Assembly: GCF_014196625.1 (NCBI RefSeq)
Contig: NZ_JACIDZ010000003.1
Coordinates: 186,001 to 250,000 of the forward strand
Source: Martelella radicis
GTDB taxonomy: Bacteria; Pseudomonadota; Alphaproteobacteria; Rhizobiales; Rhizobiaceae
Direction: 5' to 3'
DNA: 64,000 nucleotides
Notes under the pieces: model-generated
What the model was told of the DNA's origin: nothing
What the model saw: only the letters and a program-made list of their open reading frames with translations
Database searches by the model: none
Position numbers and translations under genes: made by a program
Shown here: in pieces, positions 1 through 8,453 of the stretch
Layout of the letters: every line of letters starts with the position of its first letter
Numbering within the stretch: position 1 is the first letter of the stretch

Positions 1-44
1 CCTAGAGTATAGCGGTTCAGAATAAGCGGGCGGCGATCCGGTGT

Positions 45-1400
45 TCAGGTCTTGCCGAATTCGTTCGGCGCGTTTTCATCCAGCAGGTCGCCGCGTCCCT
101 TCTGATGGCGCTCCTCAGCCACCCGTCTCTGCAGATCGCTATCAACCGTCGTGTCCTGTGCCGTTTCGGGTTCGCTTGAGACGGGCGCCGCTTTGCGTTT
201 CTCGCCGGTTGAAAGGCTCGCTGCGGGGAGCGAAAGCGCGGTCTGGATGTCGTCGTCAAGGCGCAGGCGATAGGTCGGTTCGGGCAGCGAGAAACCGTTG
301 GTCTCCAGCGCCCGCTTCACGAGGCGCATGGCTTCGGACCGTGCCTTCAGAAGATCGGTCGCCGCCTGGTCGACCCAGCCGACGAAGACGAGCACCACAT
401 TGGAATCGCCAAGCTCCCGGATCCAGGCGTCGGCCGCCGGCTCGTCGAGGATGAAGTCCTGGCGCGATACGGTCTCACGCCCGATCCTCAGTGCCCGGTC
501 GAGATCGCTGTTGGCGTCGACGCCGACCTCGAAGGTGAAGCGGCGCTGCGGATTGATGGTGTAGTTGATGATCACGCTCTTGAACACGGTGGCGTTCGGA
601 ATGCGGATATGGTTGCCGTCGATCTCCATCAGGATGGTGGCGCGCGCCGTCAGGCTGATGACGAAACCCTCGTAATTGTCGATCCTGACGAAATCCTGCG
701 GGCGGAAGGGCTGGCGGACGGAGAGAAGGATGCTGGCAATATAGTTTTCGACCGTGTCCCGCACGGCAAAACCCACGGCGAGGCCGACAATGCCGGCGGC
801 GCCGAGAAGCGTGCCGAGCAGCGCCGTCGCGCCGAGAATATCGAGCGCCAGCACCCCGCCGATGATCATGAAGGCGATCCTGACCACCTGCCGCAGGAGG
901 TCGGCGATGAAGGTGTTCGGCGCGACCTGGCGAAAGGGCCACCGACGCTTCGCCAGGAATGCGCCGAAAAACGCAACGACCGCCCAGCACAAAAGCGCTA
1001 CCAGGATCAGCGGGACATAGCTCAAGGCCTGCAGGGCACGCGCCTCGAGGCGTTCGAAGACCGGAACCAGTCGCTCGCCGACCGAGGTTTCCTCGGCAAT
1101 CTCGTTGTTGACGGCAACGACGCCGTTGACCCTTTCGGCAAGCTCGCCCGCACGCGCGGCAAAACGGGCTTCCTGCACCTTGCCGCGCAACGTCACCACG
1201 CCCGAACGGACCGTCGCATCGACATTCTCCAGTCCCTCGATCTGGTCGAAAATGCCTGAGAGACGCGCCTCGATCGCGGCATCGGAGGAGGCCGCGATAT
1301 CCGTCTCGATGCCGGCATTCGCTGTCTGGGCAAAGGCAAAATTCGCCAGCCCCGCCGGAAGGGCGAGAAGGCAGAAGATCAGGGCGAGTATCGTTTTCAT
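45..1400 (-). CDS. BON-domain mechanosensitive (MscS-type) ion channel
   Basis: 451 aa. The start chosen is the ATG that gives a clean signal peptide (MKTILALIFCLLALPAG..., ending near FAFAQ); longer in-frame starts would bury it. Residues about 30-105 resemble a BON domain (VDATVRSGVVTLRGKV, then RVNGVVAVNNEI). Membrane segments follow at about 125-225, then the MscS pore-lining helix and beta domain (NYIASILLSVRQPFRPQDFVRI, HIRIPNATVFKSVIINY). The C-terminal tail is charged and probably cytoplasmic. MscS proteins open on membrane tension and release solutes during hypo-osmotic shock; the BON part is expected to sit in the periplasm and bind lipid or envelope. Its own promoter was not identified. 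Confidence 0.85.
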   Translation of the reverse strand: MKTILALIFCLLALPAGLANFAFAQTANAGIETDIAASSDAAIEARLSGIFDQIEGLENVDATVRSGVVTLRGKVQEARFAARAGELAERVNGVVAVNNEIAEETSVGERLVPVFERLEARALQALSYVPLILVALLCWAVVAFFGAFLAKRRWPFRQVAPNTFIADLLRQVVRIAFMIIGGVLALDILGATALLGTLLGAAGIVGLAVGFAVRDTVENYIASILLSVRQPFRPQDFVRIDNYEGFVISLTARATILMEIDGNHIRIPNATVFKSVIINYTINPQRRFTFEVGVDANSDLDRALRIGRETVSRQDFILDEPAADAWIRELGDSNVVLVFVGWVDQAATDLLKARSEAMRLVKRALETNGFSLPEPTYRLRLDDDIQTALSLPAASLSTGEKRKAAPVSSEPETAQDTTVDSDLQRRVAEERHQKGRGDLLDENAPNEFGKT

Positions 1401-1484
1401 GTCCGGCTGTCCCCTCCATCCATCCCTCTTATAGCGCAAAGCGCGCGTCTGGTGACACGCGCATTGTTCCGGCTGTCGGAATGG

Positions 1485-1514
1485 CAAAAGCGGGCCGCGT
1501 CAGGAGGCCCGCTT
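1485..1514 (-). terminator. Rho-independent terminator after the 1540-2145 gene
   Basis: A perfect 9-bp stem (AAGCGGGCC / GGCCCGCTT) with a 9-nt loop. On the minus strand it is followed by a TTTT run. It lies just past the stop codon of the membrane protein gene and before the channel gene, so it probably separates the two units. Confidence 0.75.
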
Positions 1515-1539
1515 GAAATTTCGCGTTGCCGCGATTTCG

Positions 1540-2145
1540 TCACGCCTTGCGACGAAGCGCCGTCGGCACGAAACTGTGGATCGAAAGTCCCTCATCGCGG
1601 TGCTTGCCGCCGGCAACGCCGGCAAACCAGGAGCCTGCGGCCGCCAGTACGGCGCCGGCTGCCGAACCAAATGCGGTTACGACAGATGCATTCTGCGCCA
1701 TGCGCATCATTTCGTCCGTCATCTCGCCGCTTGCCGATGTCGCGCCAAGGCTGGAAATGGCGGAAATGAGGGCAGCGCCCGCGCCGAGCGCAAGCGTCGA
1801 CAGCGCCCAGACGACGATGCCGTGGATGCCGTCGCGGAACTCGCTCTCGTCTGCGGTCCCGTCACCGAAATGCGAGCGCATGCGCCCGGCGACATAGCCG
1901 CCGGCGGATGCGCTGGCGAAGGCGACGAGAATGAGCCAGAGGCCGATCAGAAAGAGCGCCCAGTTGAGGCCGTCCTGCGTGGGTTGCGCGTGGCTTGCGG
2001 CAAGGCCGATGCCAGCGCCGAACTGGGAGAGAACCGTGGCCAGCGCGCCGGCAACGGCTGCGCCGCCGAAGATCGCGCCCCATTCGAGATAGGAGACGCC
2101 CGGCCCGGGCGCGGCGGTTTTGGGAATATGTTCCTGTTCTGCCAT
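1540..2145 (-). CDS. Four-helix membrane protein of the rhizobial 'PhnA-like' type
   Basis: 201 aa from the ATG at 2145 (MAEQEHIPKTAAPGPGVSYLEWGAIFGGA...). At least four hydrophobic segments rich in Ala/Gly are visible (about residues 22-50, 62-92, 110-140 and 150-180), with a short C-terminal tail carrying a basic motif (TALRRKA). Similar proteins in rhizobia are annotated PhnA-like, but no phosphonate function follows from the sequence. The gene starts 10 bp after the 24-residue peptide gene and shares its stress-type promoter, so a role in general stress adaptation of the envelope is inferred. Molecular function is unknown. Confidence 0.75.
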   Translation of the reverse strand: MAEQEHIPKTAAPGPGVSYLEWGAIFGGAAVAGALATVLSQFGAGIGLAASHAQPTQDGLNWALFLIGLWLILVAFASASAGGYVAGRMRSHFGDGTADESEFRDGIHGIVVWALSTLALGAGAALISAISSLGATSASGEMTDEMMRMAQNASVVTAFGSAAGAVLAAAGSWFAGVAGGKHRDEGLSIHSFVPTALRRKA

Positions 2146-2155
2146 GGTGGAACCC

Positions 2156-2230
2156 TTATGCCAGGCCCAGGACGGACAGGATAAACATGACGACGACGAC
2201 AAGGCCTACGAGATAGATGATACCGTTCAT
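2156..2230 (-). CDS. 24-residue single-span membrane peptide
   Basis: The reading frame encodes MNGIIYLVGLVVVV followed by MFILSVLGLA and TAA: one hydrophobic helix with almost no soluble part. Tiny proteins of the form M-N-x-I-I-Y-L-V-G-L-V-V-V-V are recurrent in rhizobial genomes, usually beside stress genes (family knowledge, from memory). It is the first gene after the EcfG-type promoter and is followed 10 bp later by the 201-residue membrane protein, suggesting co-transcription and perhaps a membrane partnership. It is too short for routine gene calling. Confidence 0.7.
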   Translation of the reverse strand: MNGIIYLVGLVVVVMFILSVLGLA

Positions 2231-2263
2231 AATGTCTGCTCCGTTTGAATTCGATGCCTGTTA

Positions 2264-2288
2264 AACGGGTGCTGGCGGGGATCGTTCC
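2264..2288 (-). promoter_or_regulatory. EcfG-type general stress response promoter
   Basis: On the minus strand the sequence reads GGAAC, exactly 16 nt, then CGTT, matching the alphaproteobacterial EcfG consensus (GGAAC-N16/17-cGTT). The -10 element lies 34 nt upstream of the 24-residue peptide start, a suitable distance. Both elements and the spacing are seen directly; sigma-factor use is inferred. Confidence 0.7.
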
Positions 2289-2420
2289 GCGCGATCGCCT
2301 TTTTTCCGCTGGGATGATGTCTTCTAAAGACCGTGCATCGTGCGCCGATTTCTGATCATATGCCGCCGGGCTTCCGGCGGTTGGCCGGTTTGCGGGCCCT
2401 GTAGGAATGGGAGAAGACAC

Positions 2421-4190
2421 ATGTCGCAACGTCGCCTCAGGTCGCAGGACTGGTTCGACAACAAGGAACATGCCGACATGACGGCGCTCTATCTGGAGCG
2501 CTTCATGAATTACGGCACCACGCCGGAGGAGTTGCGCTCAGGCAAGCCGATCATCGGCATTGCCCAGAGCGGCAGCGACATCAATCCCTGCAACCGGCAC
2601 CATCTTGACCTTGCCCGGCGCGTTCGCGACGGCATCCGCGATGCCGGCGGCATCCCGATTGAATTCCCCTCACATCCGCTTTTTGAAAACTGCAAGCGCC
2701 CGACGGCGGCGCTCGATCGCAATCTCGCCTATCTCGGCCTGGTTGAGTTGTTCTATGGATATCCCTTCGACGGCGTGGTGCTGACGACGGGCTGCGACAA
2801 GACCACGCCATCCGCGTTGATGGCGGCCGCCACCGTCAACATTCCCGCGATCGTCTATTCCGGCGGGCCGATGCTCGACGGCTGGCACGAGGGCGAGCTG
2901 GTCGGTTCCGGCACGGTGATCTGGCGCTCGCGGCGCAAACTGGCCGCAGGCGAGATCACGCGCGATGAATTTCTCGAGGCGGCGCTCGATTCAGCGCCGT
3001 CGGTCGGTCATTGCAACACCATGGGCACGGCTTCGACCATGAACGCGATGGCCGAGGCGCTGGGCATGTCGCTAACGGGCTGCGCGGCTATTCCCGCCGC
3101 CTATCGCGAGCGCGGACAGATGGGCTATCGCACCGGGCGTCGCGCCGTCGAACTGGTCAACGAGAACATCCGTCCGCTCGATATCCTGACCCGCGAGGCC
3201 TTCCTCAACGCCATCCGGGTGAACTCGGCAATCGGCGGCTCGACCAATGCCCAGCCGCATCTTTCCGCCATTGCCCGCCATGCCGGGGTCGCGTTGAAGC
3301 CGTCCGACTGGCAGGAGCATGGCTTCGACATTCCGCTGCTGGCCAATGTCCAGCCGGCAGGCGAATTTTTGGGCGAACGCTTCCACCGCGCCGGCGGCGT
3401 GCCGGCCATCATGTGGGAACTCTTGCAGGCGGGACGGCTTGACGGCGGCTGTCCGACAGTCACCGGCAGGACGATGGCCGAAAACCTTCAAGGCAGGCAG
3501 GCAAGCGACCGGGCCGTGATCAGGCCGTTTGCCGAACCGCTGCAAGAGCGCGCCGGCTTCCTGGTGCTGAAGGGAAACCTGTTCGATTTCGCCATCATGA
3601 AGATGAGCGTCGTGTCCGAGGATTTCCGCAAGCGCTATCTGTCGGTTCCCGGGCGGGAAGGCGTTTTCGAGGGCAAGGTGCAGGTTTTCGACGGGTCGGA
3701 GGATTATCATGCCCGGATCAACGACCCGGCGCTCGATATCGATGAGAATACCATCCTCGCCATTCGCGGAGCGGGGCCGCTGGGCTGGCCGGGTTCGGCG
3801 GAAGTGGTCAACATGCAGCCGCCGGACCGCCTCATCCAGAAGGGGATCACCAGCCTGCCGACGATCGGCGACGGTCGCCAGTCCGGCACGGCCGACAGCC
3901 CCTCGATCCTCCACGCCTCGCCGGAAAGTGCCGCGGGCGGCGGGCTTGCCTATCTTCGCAGCGGGGATATCATCCGCATCGATTTCAATGCCGGCCGCTG
4001 CGACATGCTGGTTGACGATGCCGAGATTGAGCGCCGAAGGGCGGAAGGCATTCCCGAAGTGCCGGCGGATGCGACACCATGGCAGCGCATCTATCGCAAT
4101 TCTGTCACGCAGATCGACGAAGGTGCGACGCTTTCGGGGGCCGATACGTTTCGCGACATCGCGTCGCGACCGCCCCGGCATAACCATTAG
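2421..4190 (+). CDS. IlvD/Edd-family sugar-acid dehydratase
   Basis: 589 aa from ATG 2421, preceded by a purine-rich site (GGGAGAAG). It belongs to the dihydroxy-acid dehydratase/6-phosphogluconate dehydratase family, closest by motif to L-arabinonate or D-xylonate dehydratases (SGSDINPCNRHHLDLA). The three expected cluster cysteines are present: Cys57 (NPCNRH), Cys125 (TTGCDKTTPSA) and Cys198 (GHCNTMGTAST). The reaction is removal of water from an aldonate to give a 2-keto-3-deoxy acid, in the cytoplasm. The exact substrate cannot be read from sequence; branched-chain amino-acid synthesis is less likely given these motifs. It stands alone, without an adjacent aldolase or dehydrogenase. Confidence 0.85.
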   Translation: MSQRRLRSQDWFDNKEHADMTALYLERFMNYGTTPEELRSGKPIIGIAQSGSDINPCNRHHLDLARRVRDGIRDAGGIPIEFPSHPLFENCKRPTAALDRNLAYLGLVELFYGYPFDGVVLTTGCDKTTPSALMAAATVNIPAIVYSGGPMLDGWHEGELVGSGTVIWRSRRKLAAGEITRDEFLEAALDSAPSVGHCNTMGTASTMNAMAEALGMSLTGCAAIPAAYRERGQMGYRTGRRAVELVNENIRPLDILTREAFLNAIRVNSAIGGSTNAQPHLSAIARHAGVALKPSDWQEHGFDIPLLANVQPAGEFLGERFHRAGGVPAIMWELLQAGRLDGGCPTVTGRTMAENLQGRQASDRAVIRPFAEPLQERAGFLVLKGNLFDFAIMKMSVVSEDFRKRYLSVPGREGVFEGKVQVFDGSEDYHARINDPALDIDENTILAIRGAGPLGWPGSAEVVNMQPPDRLIQKGITSLPTIGDGRQSGTADSPSILHASPESAAGGGLAYLRSGDIIRIDFNAGRCDMLVDDAEIERRRAEGIPEVPADATPWQRIYRNSVTQIDEGATLSGADTFRDIASRPPRHNH

Positions 4191-4451
4191 GCACGCGGGG
4201 CTGTTGTTCCCGCACGCTCCTGGTCGTGTTGCCCCGAAAGACCCGCTGAATACGATATGTTTAGGATTTCAGGCGATGTTCATGATGTTTGGCGGCAAAT
4301 GGACCGCCAGCCTATGCCGCGACCGGCAGTTGCGCCCGCACCTTTCAAGCGGAGAACTGTTTCCGGCTCCGCGGCCGGCGAGATTTGATAGCGCTCTCTT
4401 CGGAGAGGTTTTGAAGGTCCGGTGCGCGCGCCCGGGCGCAAGGGGGTAGAC
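4191..4451 (+). other. Intergenic region upstream of the alginate-like operon
   Basis: 261 bp with no credible reading frame. A small GCGGG/CCCGC hairpin follows the dehydratase stop codon but lacks a T-run. One weak promoter-like pair (TTGCCC at 4229, 16 nt, TACGAT at 4251) is the best candidate I see for the operon. No sigma-54 or EcfG element was recognised. Confidence 0.3.
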
Positions 4452-5771
4452 GTGGCAAGAGTAAGTGTGTTCGGCATTGGCTATACGGGAACCGTGTCTG
4501 CCGCCTGTCTGGCCGAACAGGGCCATGAGGTGATTGCCGTCGATATCGACCCGGCTAAGGTTGAAGCGATCAATCAGGGCAGGAGCCCGATCGTGGAAGA
4601 GGGGCTTGCCGAGTTGGTCTCCTCCAATCAGAAGGAGGGCCGTCTTTCGGCGACGACGAACATTGCAGCGGCCGTCGCGGCCAGCGAAGTCTCGATTGTC
4701 TGCGTGGGGACGCCGAGCGAGCCGAACGGTGCGATCGGCCTTTCCCAGGTCAGAGCGCTCTGCGTCGCGATCGGTCAGGCCATCGCCGACAAGCCCGGCT
4801 TTCACAGCATCGTCATGCGCTCGACTCTGGTGCCGGGCACCATGGAGACGGTCTGCGTGCCTGAAATCGAACGCGCCTCCGGCCTTGCCGCCGGCAAGAC
4901 CTTCGGCGTCGGCTATTTTCCGGAGTTTCTCAGGGAAGGTTCGGCGATCAAGGACTATTTCGAGCCCTGCCTGGTGGTCTACGGTTCGATGGACGAGGCA
5001 ACGCAAGGCATGCTCGCCGACTTCAACGCTTCCTTTGCGGTGGAGCATCACGCCGTCGACATGAGGACGGCGGAAATGATCAAATATACCAGCAATAGCT
5101 GGCGCGCGGCCAAGATCACCTTCGCCAACGAGATCGGCAATATCGCCAAGAGCGTTGGGGTCGACGGCCAGAAGGTGATGAAGATCCTGTGCTCGGATGA
5201 CAAGATCAGCATGTCGCCCTATTTCCTGCGTCCGGGATTTTCCTTCGGCGGCTCCTGCCTGCCCAAGGATGTGCGGGCCCTGCGTTTCCTTGCCGATGAG
5301 AGAGGCGTCGGCGCGCCGCTTCTCGACGGCATCATGGCGGCGAACGAGAACCAGGTCGCCCGCGCCGAGGCTCTGGTCAGAAAGTTCGATGGCAAGACAG
5401 TCGGCATGGTCGGGGTCAGCTTCAAGCCGGCGACCGACGACCTGAGGGAGAGCCCGCTCGCCGACCTGGCAAAACGGCTGGTTGATGCCGGATACGCGGT
5501 TAAAATCTATGATCCCTTTGTAAAAGCGGCCTTTGATGACAGAATGGCCGGCGCCGGCCGCGGCAATGACAAGGTCGAAAATCTCGAGGAAAAGCTCGTC
5601 GGCGATCTGTCTGAACTGATAGCGCTGTCAGATATCATCGTCGTTGGCCATCGCTATGAAGAAGCCGTCGGGCCGCTTTCCGCCATTTTGGGTGAAAAGC
5701 CGATGGTGGATTTGACGCGCGTGGAACCGGGCAAGGTCTCGGGCGACGCCTATGAGGGAATCTGCTGGTAG
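4452..5771 (+). CDS. algD: GDP-mannose 6-dehydrogenase
   Basis: 439 aa, matching the usual ~436 aa of AlgD. The start is the GTG at 4452, placed 5 nt after an AGGGGG site; it begins MARVSVFGIGYTGT, with the Rossmann G-x-G-x-x-G for NAD. The catalytic cysteine is present as Cys269 in GGSCLPKD, and Lys211 in the central helix (AEMIKYTSNSWRA) is retained. The enzyme oxidises GDP-mannose twice to GDP-mannuronate, the committed precursor of alginate, in the cytoplasm. It is the first gene of a nine-gene run with gaps of 13 nt or less. No active-site loss is seen here, in contrast to the accessory genes downstream. Confidence 0.93.
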   Translation: MARVSVFGIGYTGTVSAACLAEQGHEVIAVDIDPAKVEAINQGRSPIVEEGLAELVSSNQKEGRLSATTNIAAAVAASEVSIVCVGTPSEPNGAIGLSQVRALCVAIGQAIADKPGFHSIVMRSTLVPGTMETVCVPEIERASGLAAGKTFGVGYFPEFLREGSAIKDYFEPCLVVYGSMDEATQGMLADFNASFAVEHHAVDMRTAEMIKYTSNSWRAAKITFANEIGNIAKSVGVDGQKVMKILCSDDKISMSPYFLRPGFSFGGSCLPKDVRALRFLADERGVGAPLLDGIMAANENQVARAEALVRKFDGKTVGMVGVSFKPATDDLRESPLADLAKRLVDAGYAVKIYDPFVKAAFDDRMAGAGRGNDKVENLEEKLVGDLSELIALSDIIVVGHRYEEAVGPLSAILGEKPMVDLTRVEPGKVSGDAYEGICW

Positions 5772-5779
5772 GAAAGACA

Positions 5780-7246
5780 GTGTATCATCTTCTGTACCTG
5801 CTTGTTTGTTTGAATATCGGGCTGTTCGCGGCACCCGAAGTCGTGGGCCAGTCCACCGGTCTGGCGCTGACCATCGGCACGCTCGGCGTCTGGCGTTACT
5901 CGTGGGCGCTCATCAACTTCACCAGGGCAAAGATCTACCTTCACCTCGTCTTCCCGCGTCGCCGCAGGGCCGCCGAGGCGCGGTACAATGAGCAGAAATG
6001 GCGGGCGCATGCGTTTTTCCTGGTAACCACCTACAAGATCGATCCGTCGATCACGGGGCCGGTCTACCGTTCGATCTTCGATGCGGCAGCACGTTCGGAA
6101 GGGGGCGCGACAATCGTCTCCTCTGTCGTCGATGCCAGCGACGTCCGGCTGATCAAGGCGATCTTCGCCTTGTCCGATGCAAGCAGGTCCGGCCTCGTCA
6201 GCCTGAAGTTCGACCGGATCCCCGGCACCGGCAAGCGGGATGCGCTGGCCACGTCGATGCGCACCATCGCGCGGCTCAATCCCGGCTGGCAGGACGTCAT
6301 CTTCCTCGTGGACGGCGACACCCGCGTGCCGCCGGACGTGGTCGCGCAGGCGGCCCCCTTCTTTACCGATCCCACCATGGGCGCCGTCACGACGGACGAG
6401 GTATCCGAGGCCTCGGGCGGAAGGCTGTTCAAGGACTGGTTCGCGCTCCGATTTTCCCAGCGGCAGATGATGATGTCCTCCATGGGGCTGAGCGAGCGCG
6501 TCCTGACGCTGACCGGGCGCATGTCCGCCTTTCGCGGCGATCTCGCCAGCAATCCGACCTTCATCGAAAGCGTCCAGCATGATTTCATCGATCACTGGCG
6601 GTTCGGCCGCATCAACTTTCTGACCGGCGACGACAAGTCGACCTGGCACTGGTTGCTGCAGCGCGGCTACAAGATGGGCTATCTGCCGGACGTCAAGACG
6701 GTGTCCGTCGAGACCCAGCCGCGCGACGGCTTCGTCGATTCCGCCATCGTCTTGATGCGCCGCTGGTTCGGCAATACGCTGCGCACCAGCAACCGCGCGC
6801 TGTCATTGCCGCCGAGACGGATCGGCTATTTCACCTGGTGGTCGATCCTCGATCAGCGCATGTCGATGTGGACATCGCTCGCCGGACCCTGCGGCATGCT
6901 GATTGCGACTGTGGTGTACAATCCCTTCGTTCTGCTGTTCTATCTTTCCTGGGTGATGCTGTCGCGCTATGTGACCTGCGCGCTGATCTCGACCTTCCGG
7001 GCGAGCCGCTTTCCCATCACCTACCCGTTTCTGCTTTATTTCGGCCAGCTTGTGGGCGCCATGGTCAAGACCTATGTGCTTTTCCGGCTCGACCGGCAGA
7101 AATGGACCCGCCAGACCGCGGCCACCAAGACAGAGGCCAAAAGAGGTATTCTGGCGTCCGATCGCTTTTCTTTTTATATGCATGCCCTTGCTGTAGGATG
7201 GCTGGTGCTGGGCATGGTTTGGCTCGTTGATATTTCGGGCGCTTAG
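5780..7246 (+). CDS. alg8: Alg8-type membrane glycosyltransferase (polymannuronate polymerase)
   Basis: 488 aa; starts at GTG 5780, 3 nt after AGGAAAG and 8 nt after the algD stop. Pseudomonas Alg8 is about 494 aa. N-terminal hydrophobic segments are followed by a GT2 domain. The nucleotide/metal aspartates are present (VDGDTRV, Asp178/Asp180), then LTGRMSAFRG, the acceptor/catalytic motif LTGDDKSTWHW (Asp284-Asp285) and RRWFGNTLRTSNRAL, the Alg8 form of the processive Q/R-x-x-R-W signature. C-terminal helices form the translocation channel. It should transfer mannuronate from GDP-mannuronate and push the chain across the inner membrane. All expected active-site motifs are kept. Confidence 0.92.
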   Translation: MYHLLYLLVCLNIGLFAAPEVVGQSTGLALTIGTLGVWRYSWALINFTRAKIYLHLVFPRRRRAAEARYNEQKWRAHAFFLVTTYKIDPSITGPVYRSIFDAAARSEGGATIVSSVVDASDVRLIKAIFALSDASRSGLVSLKFDRIPGTGKRDALATSMRTIARLNPGWQDVIFLVDGDTRVPPDVVAQAAPFFTDPTMGAVTTDEVSEASGGRLFKDWFALRFSQRQMMMSSMGLSERVLTLTGRMSAFRGDLASNPTFIESVQHDFIDHWRFGRINFLTGDDKSTWHWLLQRGYKMGYLPDVKTVSVETQPRDGFVDSAIVLMRRWFGNTLRTSNRALSLPPRRIGYFTWWSILDQRMSMWTSLAGPCGMLIATVVYNPFVLLFYLSWVMLSRYVTCALISTFRASRFPITYPFLLYFGQLVGAMVKTYVLFRLDRQKWTRQTAATKTEAKRGILASDRFSFYMHALAVGWLVLGMVWLVDISGA

Positions 7247-7256
7247 GAGCTTGGCA

Positions 7257-8453
7257 ATGCTTGAGGAAAACCACACCGAAGATGCCGGCAACGCGCAGGA
7301 AATCCGTTTGCCGCCCGATCTTCCCGACAATGGTCATGAAAGCGACCATCCTTCGATATGGATGCCATTTTCGGTTTTCATCGATGGGCAGGAGCTTGAA
7401 GGCGTCGGGATTTCGCTCGTCGCCGCCTATGTCGGCGGCTGGGGCGGAGCGGATATCGCCGGTCGCGACGTGATCGCCCGCTTCAGCTTCCAGTTCGACG
7501 GCTATTCGATCGTGCTGCCGATCGAGGTCCGGGCCGATCTCGAATACCGCCGCAGCGGCGCCTACAAGCTCGTGTTCCTTGATCCGACGGGTCCGCACCT
7601 TCCGCATCTGCGCTACATGATGAACGCGTTTCTGGCCGGAGATCTCGTTCAGATCAACGAGGTGCTGCGCATCCCGCCGGAATACAAGAAAAAGGCCAAG
7701 CAGCTTGAGCCCCCGAAACCGCCCTCCGCCGGGCAGAGACTTCGCAAGGTTTTCGGCCTGCTCTGGGTCACCGTGCTTACCCTCGCGCTGATCGCGCTGA
7801 CGGGCTGGACGATCCACTATCACATCTTCGTCCACAAGGTGCCGGGTCTTGCGACCGTGACGCCCGCCGGCCTGCCGCTGACGGCGCCCGAAGCAGGACA
7901 GATCGCCTATGTCGACGGCCAGGCGCCGGAGGGCGGGGTGGTGTTCTCGCTGCAATCGGCGCGCGGCGGCGTGCTGAATTTCTCCAATCCCTGCAATTGC
8001 GACATCATGCTGACGGCCAACGGAACAGTGGGCGCGACCGTGCTTCCGGGGACGCCGATCGCCTATGTGAAGACCGGAGACGCCGGGCCGACGGTCAAGG
8101 CGGTGATGCCGGACGACCTTTCGAAGATGCTGCTTTTCGGGGCTGAAGCCGAGGCAATCCTGCCGGATGGTCAGAAACTTCCGCTTACGGTCGTGGACGT
8201 GAAGGCGGAGGAAGGCGGGTCCGGCTCGCGCAGCATCGTCAGCCTTTCAGCGGAAAGCGGCGCGTTAGGCGCGAGCGACATTGGCAAGACCGTCGCGCTT
8301 ACCGTCACCAGCAAGCCCTATGCCAATCTGATGACCAGGATCCGCTCCATGCTGCCGTTTTCCGGCAGGGCGCAATCGCTCTCGCAACGGGCGAATGAGT
8401 GGCCGCTGATCGGAAATGCCTTTGCCGACACAGGTTCGGAGCGCAGACAATGA
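7257..8453 (+). CDS. alg44: Alg44-like co-polymerase with degenerate PilZ domain
   Basis: 398 aa, ATG 7257 after AGGAG. The order fits Alg44: cytoplasmic N-terminal PilZ-like domain (about 30-135), one membrane helix (about 167-187), then a periplasmic membrane-fusion-like domain containing NPCNC (Cys246, Cys248), comparable to the PCxC of Pseudomonas Alg44. In Pseudomonas the PilZ domain binds c-di-GMP through R-x-x-x-R and D-x-S-x-x-G. Here the equivalent stretches read HPSIWMPFSV and GVGISLVAAYVGG, so both arginines and the aspartate are missing. The fusion domain also has a shorter hairpin. It probably still contacts Alg8 and the periplasmic scaffold, but direct c-di-GMP control looks lost. 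Confidence 0.85.
   Translation: MLEENHTEDAGNAQEIRLPPDLPDNGHESDHPSIWMPFSVFIDGQELEGVGISLVAAYVGGWGGADIAGRDVIARFSFQFDGYSIVLPIEVRADLEYRRSGAYKLVFLDPTGPHLPHLRYMMNAFLAGDLVQINEVLRIPPEYKKKAKQLEPPKPPSAGQRLRKVFGLLWVTVLTLALIALTGWTIHYHIFVHKVPGLATVTPAGLPLTAPEAGQIAYVDGQAPEGGVVFSLQSARGGVLNFSNPCNCDIMLTANGTVGATVLPGTPIAYVKTGDAGPTVKAVMPDDLSKMLLFGAEAEAILPDGQKLPLTVVDVKAEEGGSGSRSIVSLSAESGALGASDIGKTVALTVTSKPYANLMTRIRSMLPFSGRAQSLSQRANEWPLIGNAFADTGSERRQ

Noticed and set aside
4229-4256. Promoter-like TTGCCC-N16-TACGAT before algD
   Set aside because: Both boxes are weak; kept only as a note on the intergenic region, not as a promoter call.
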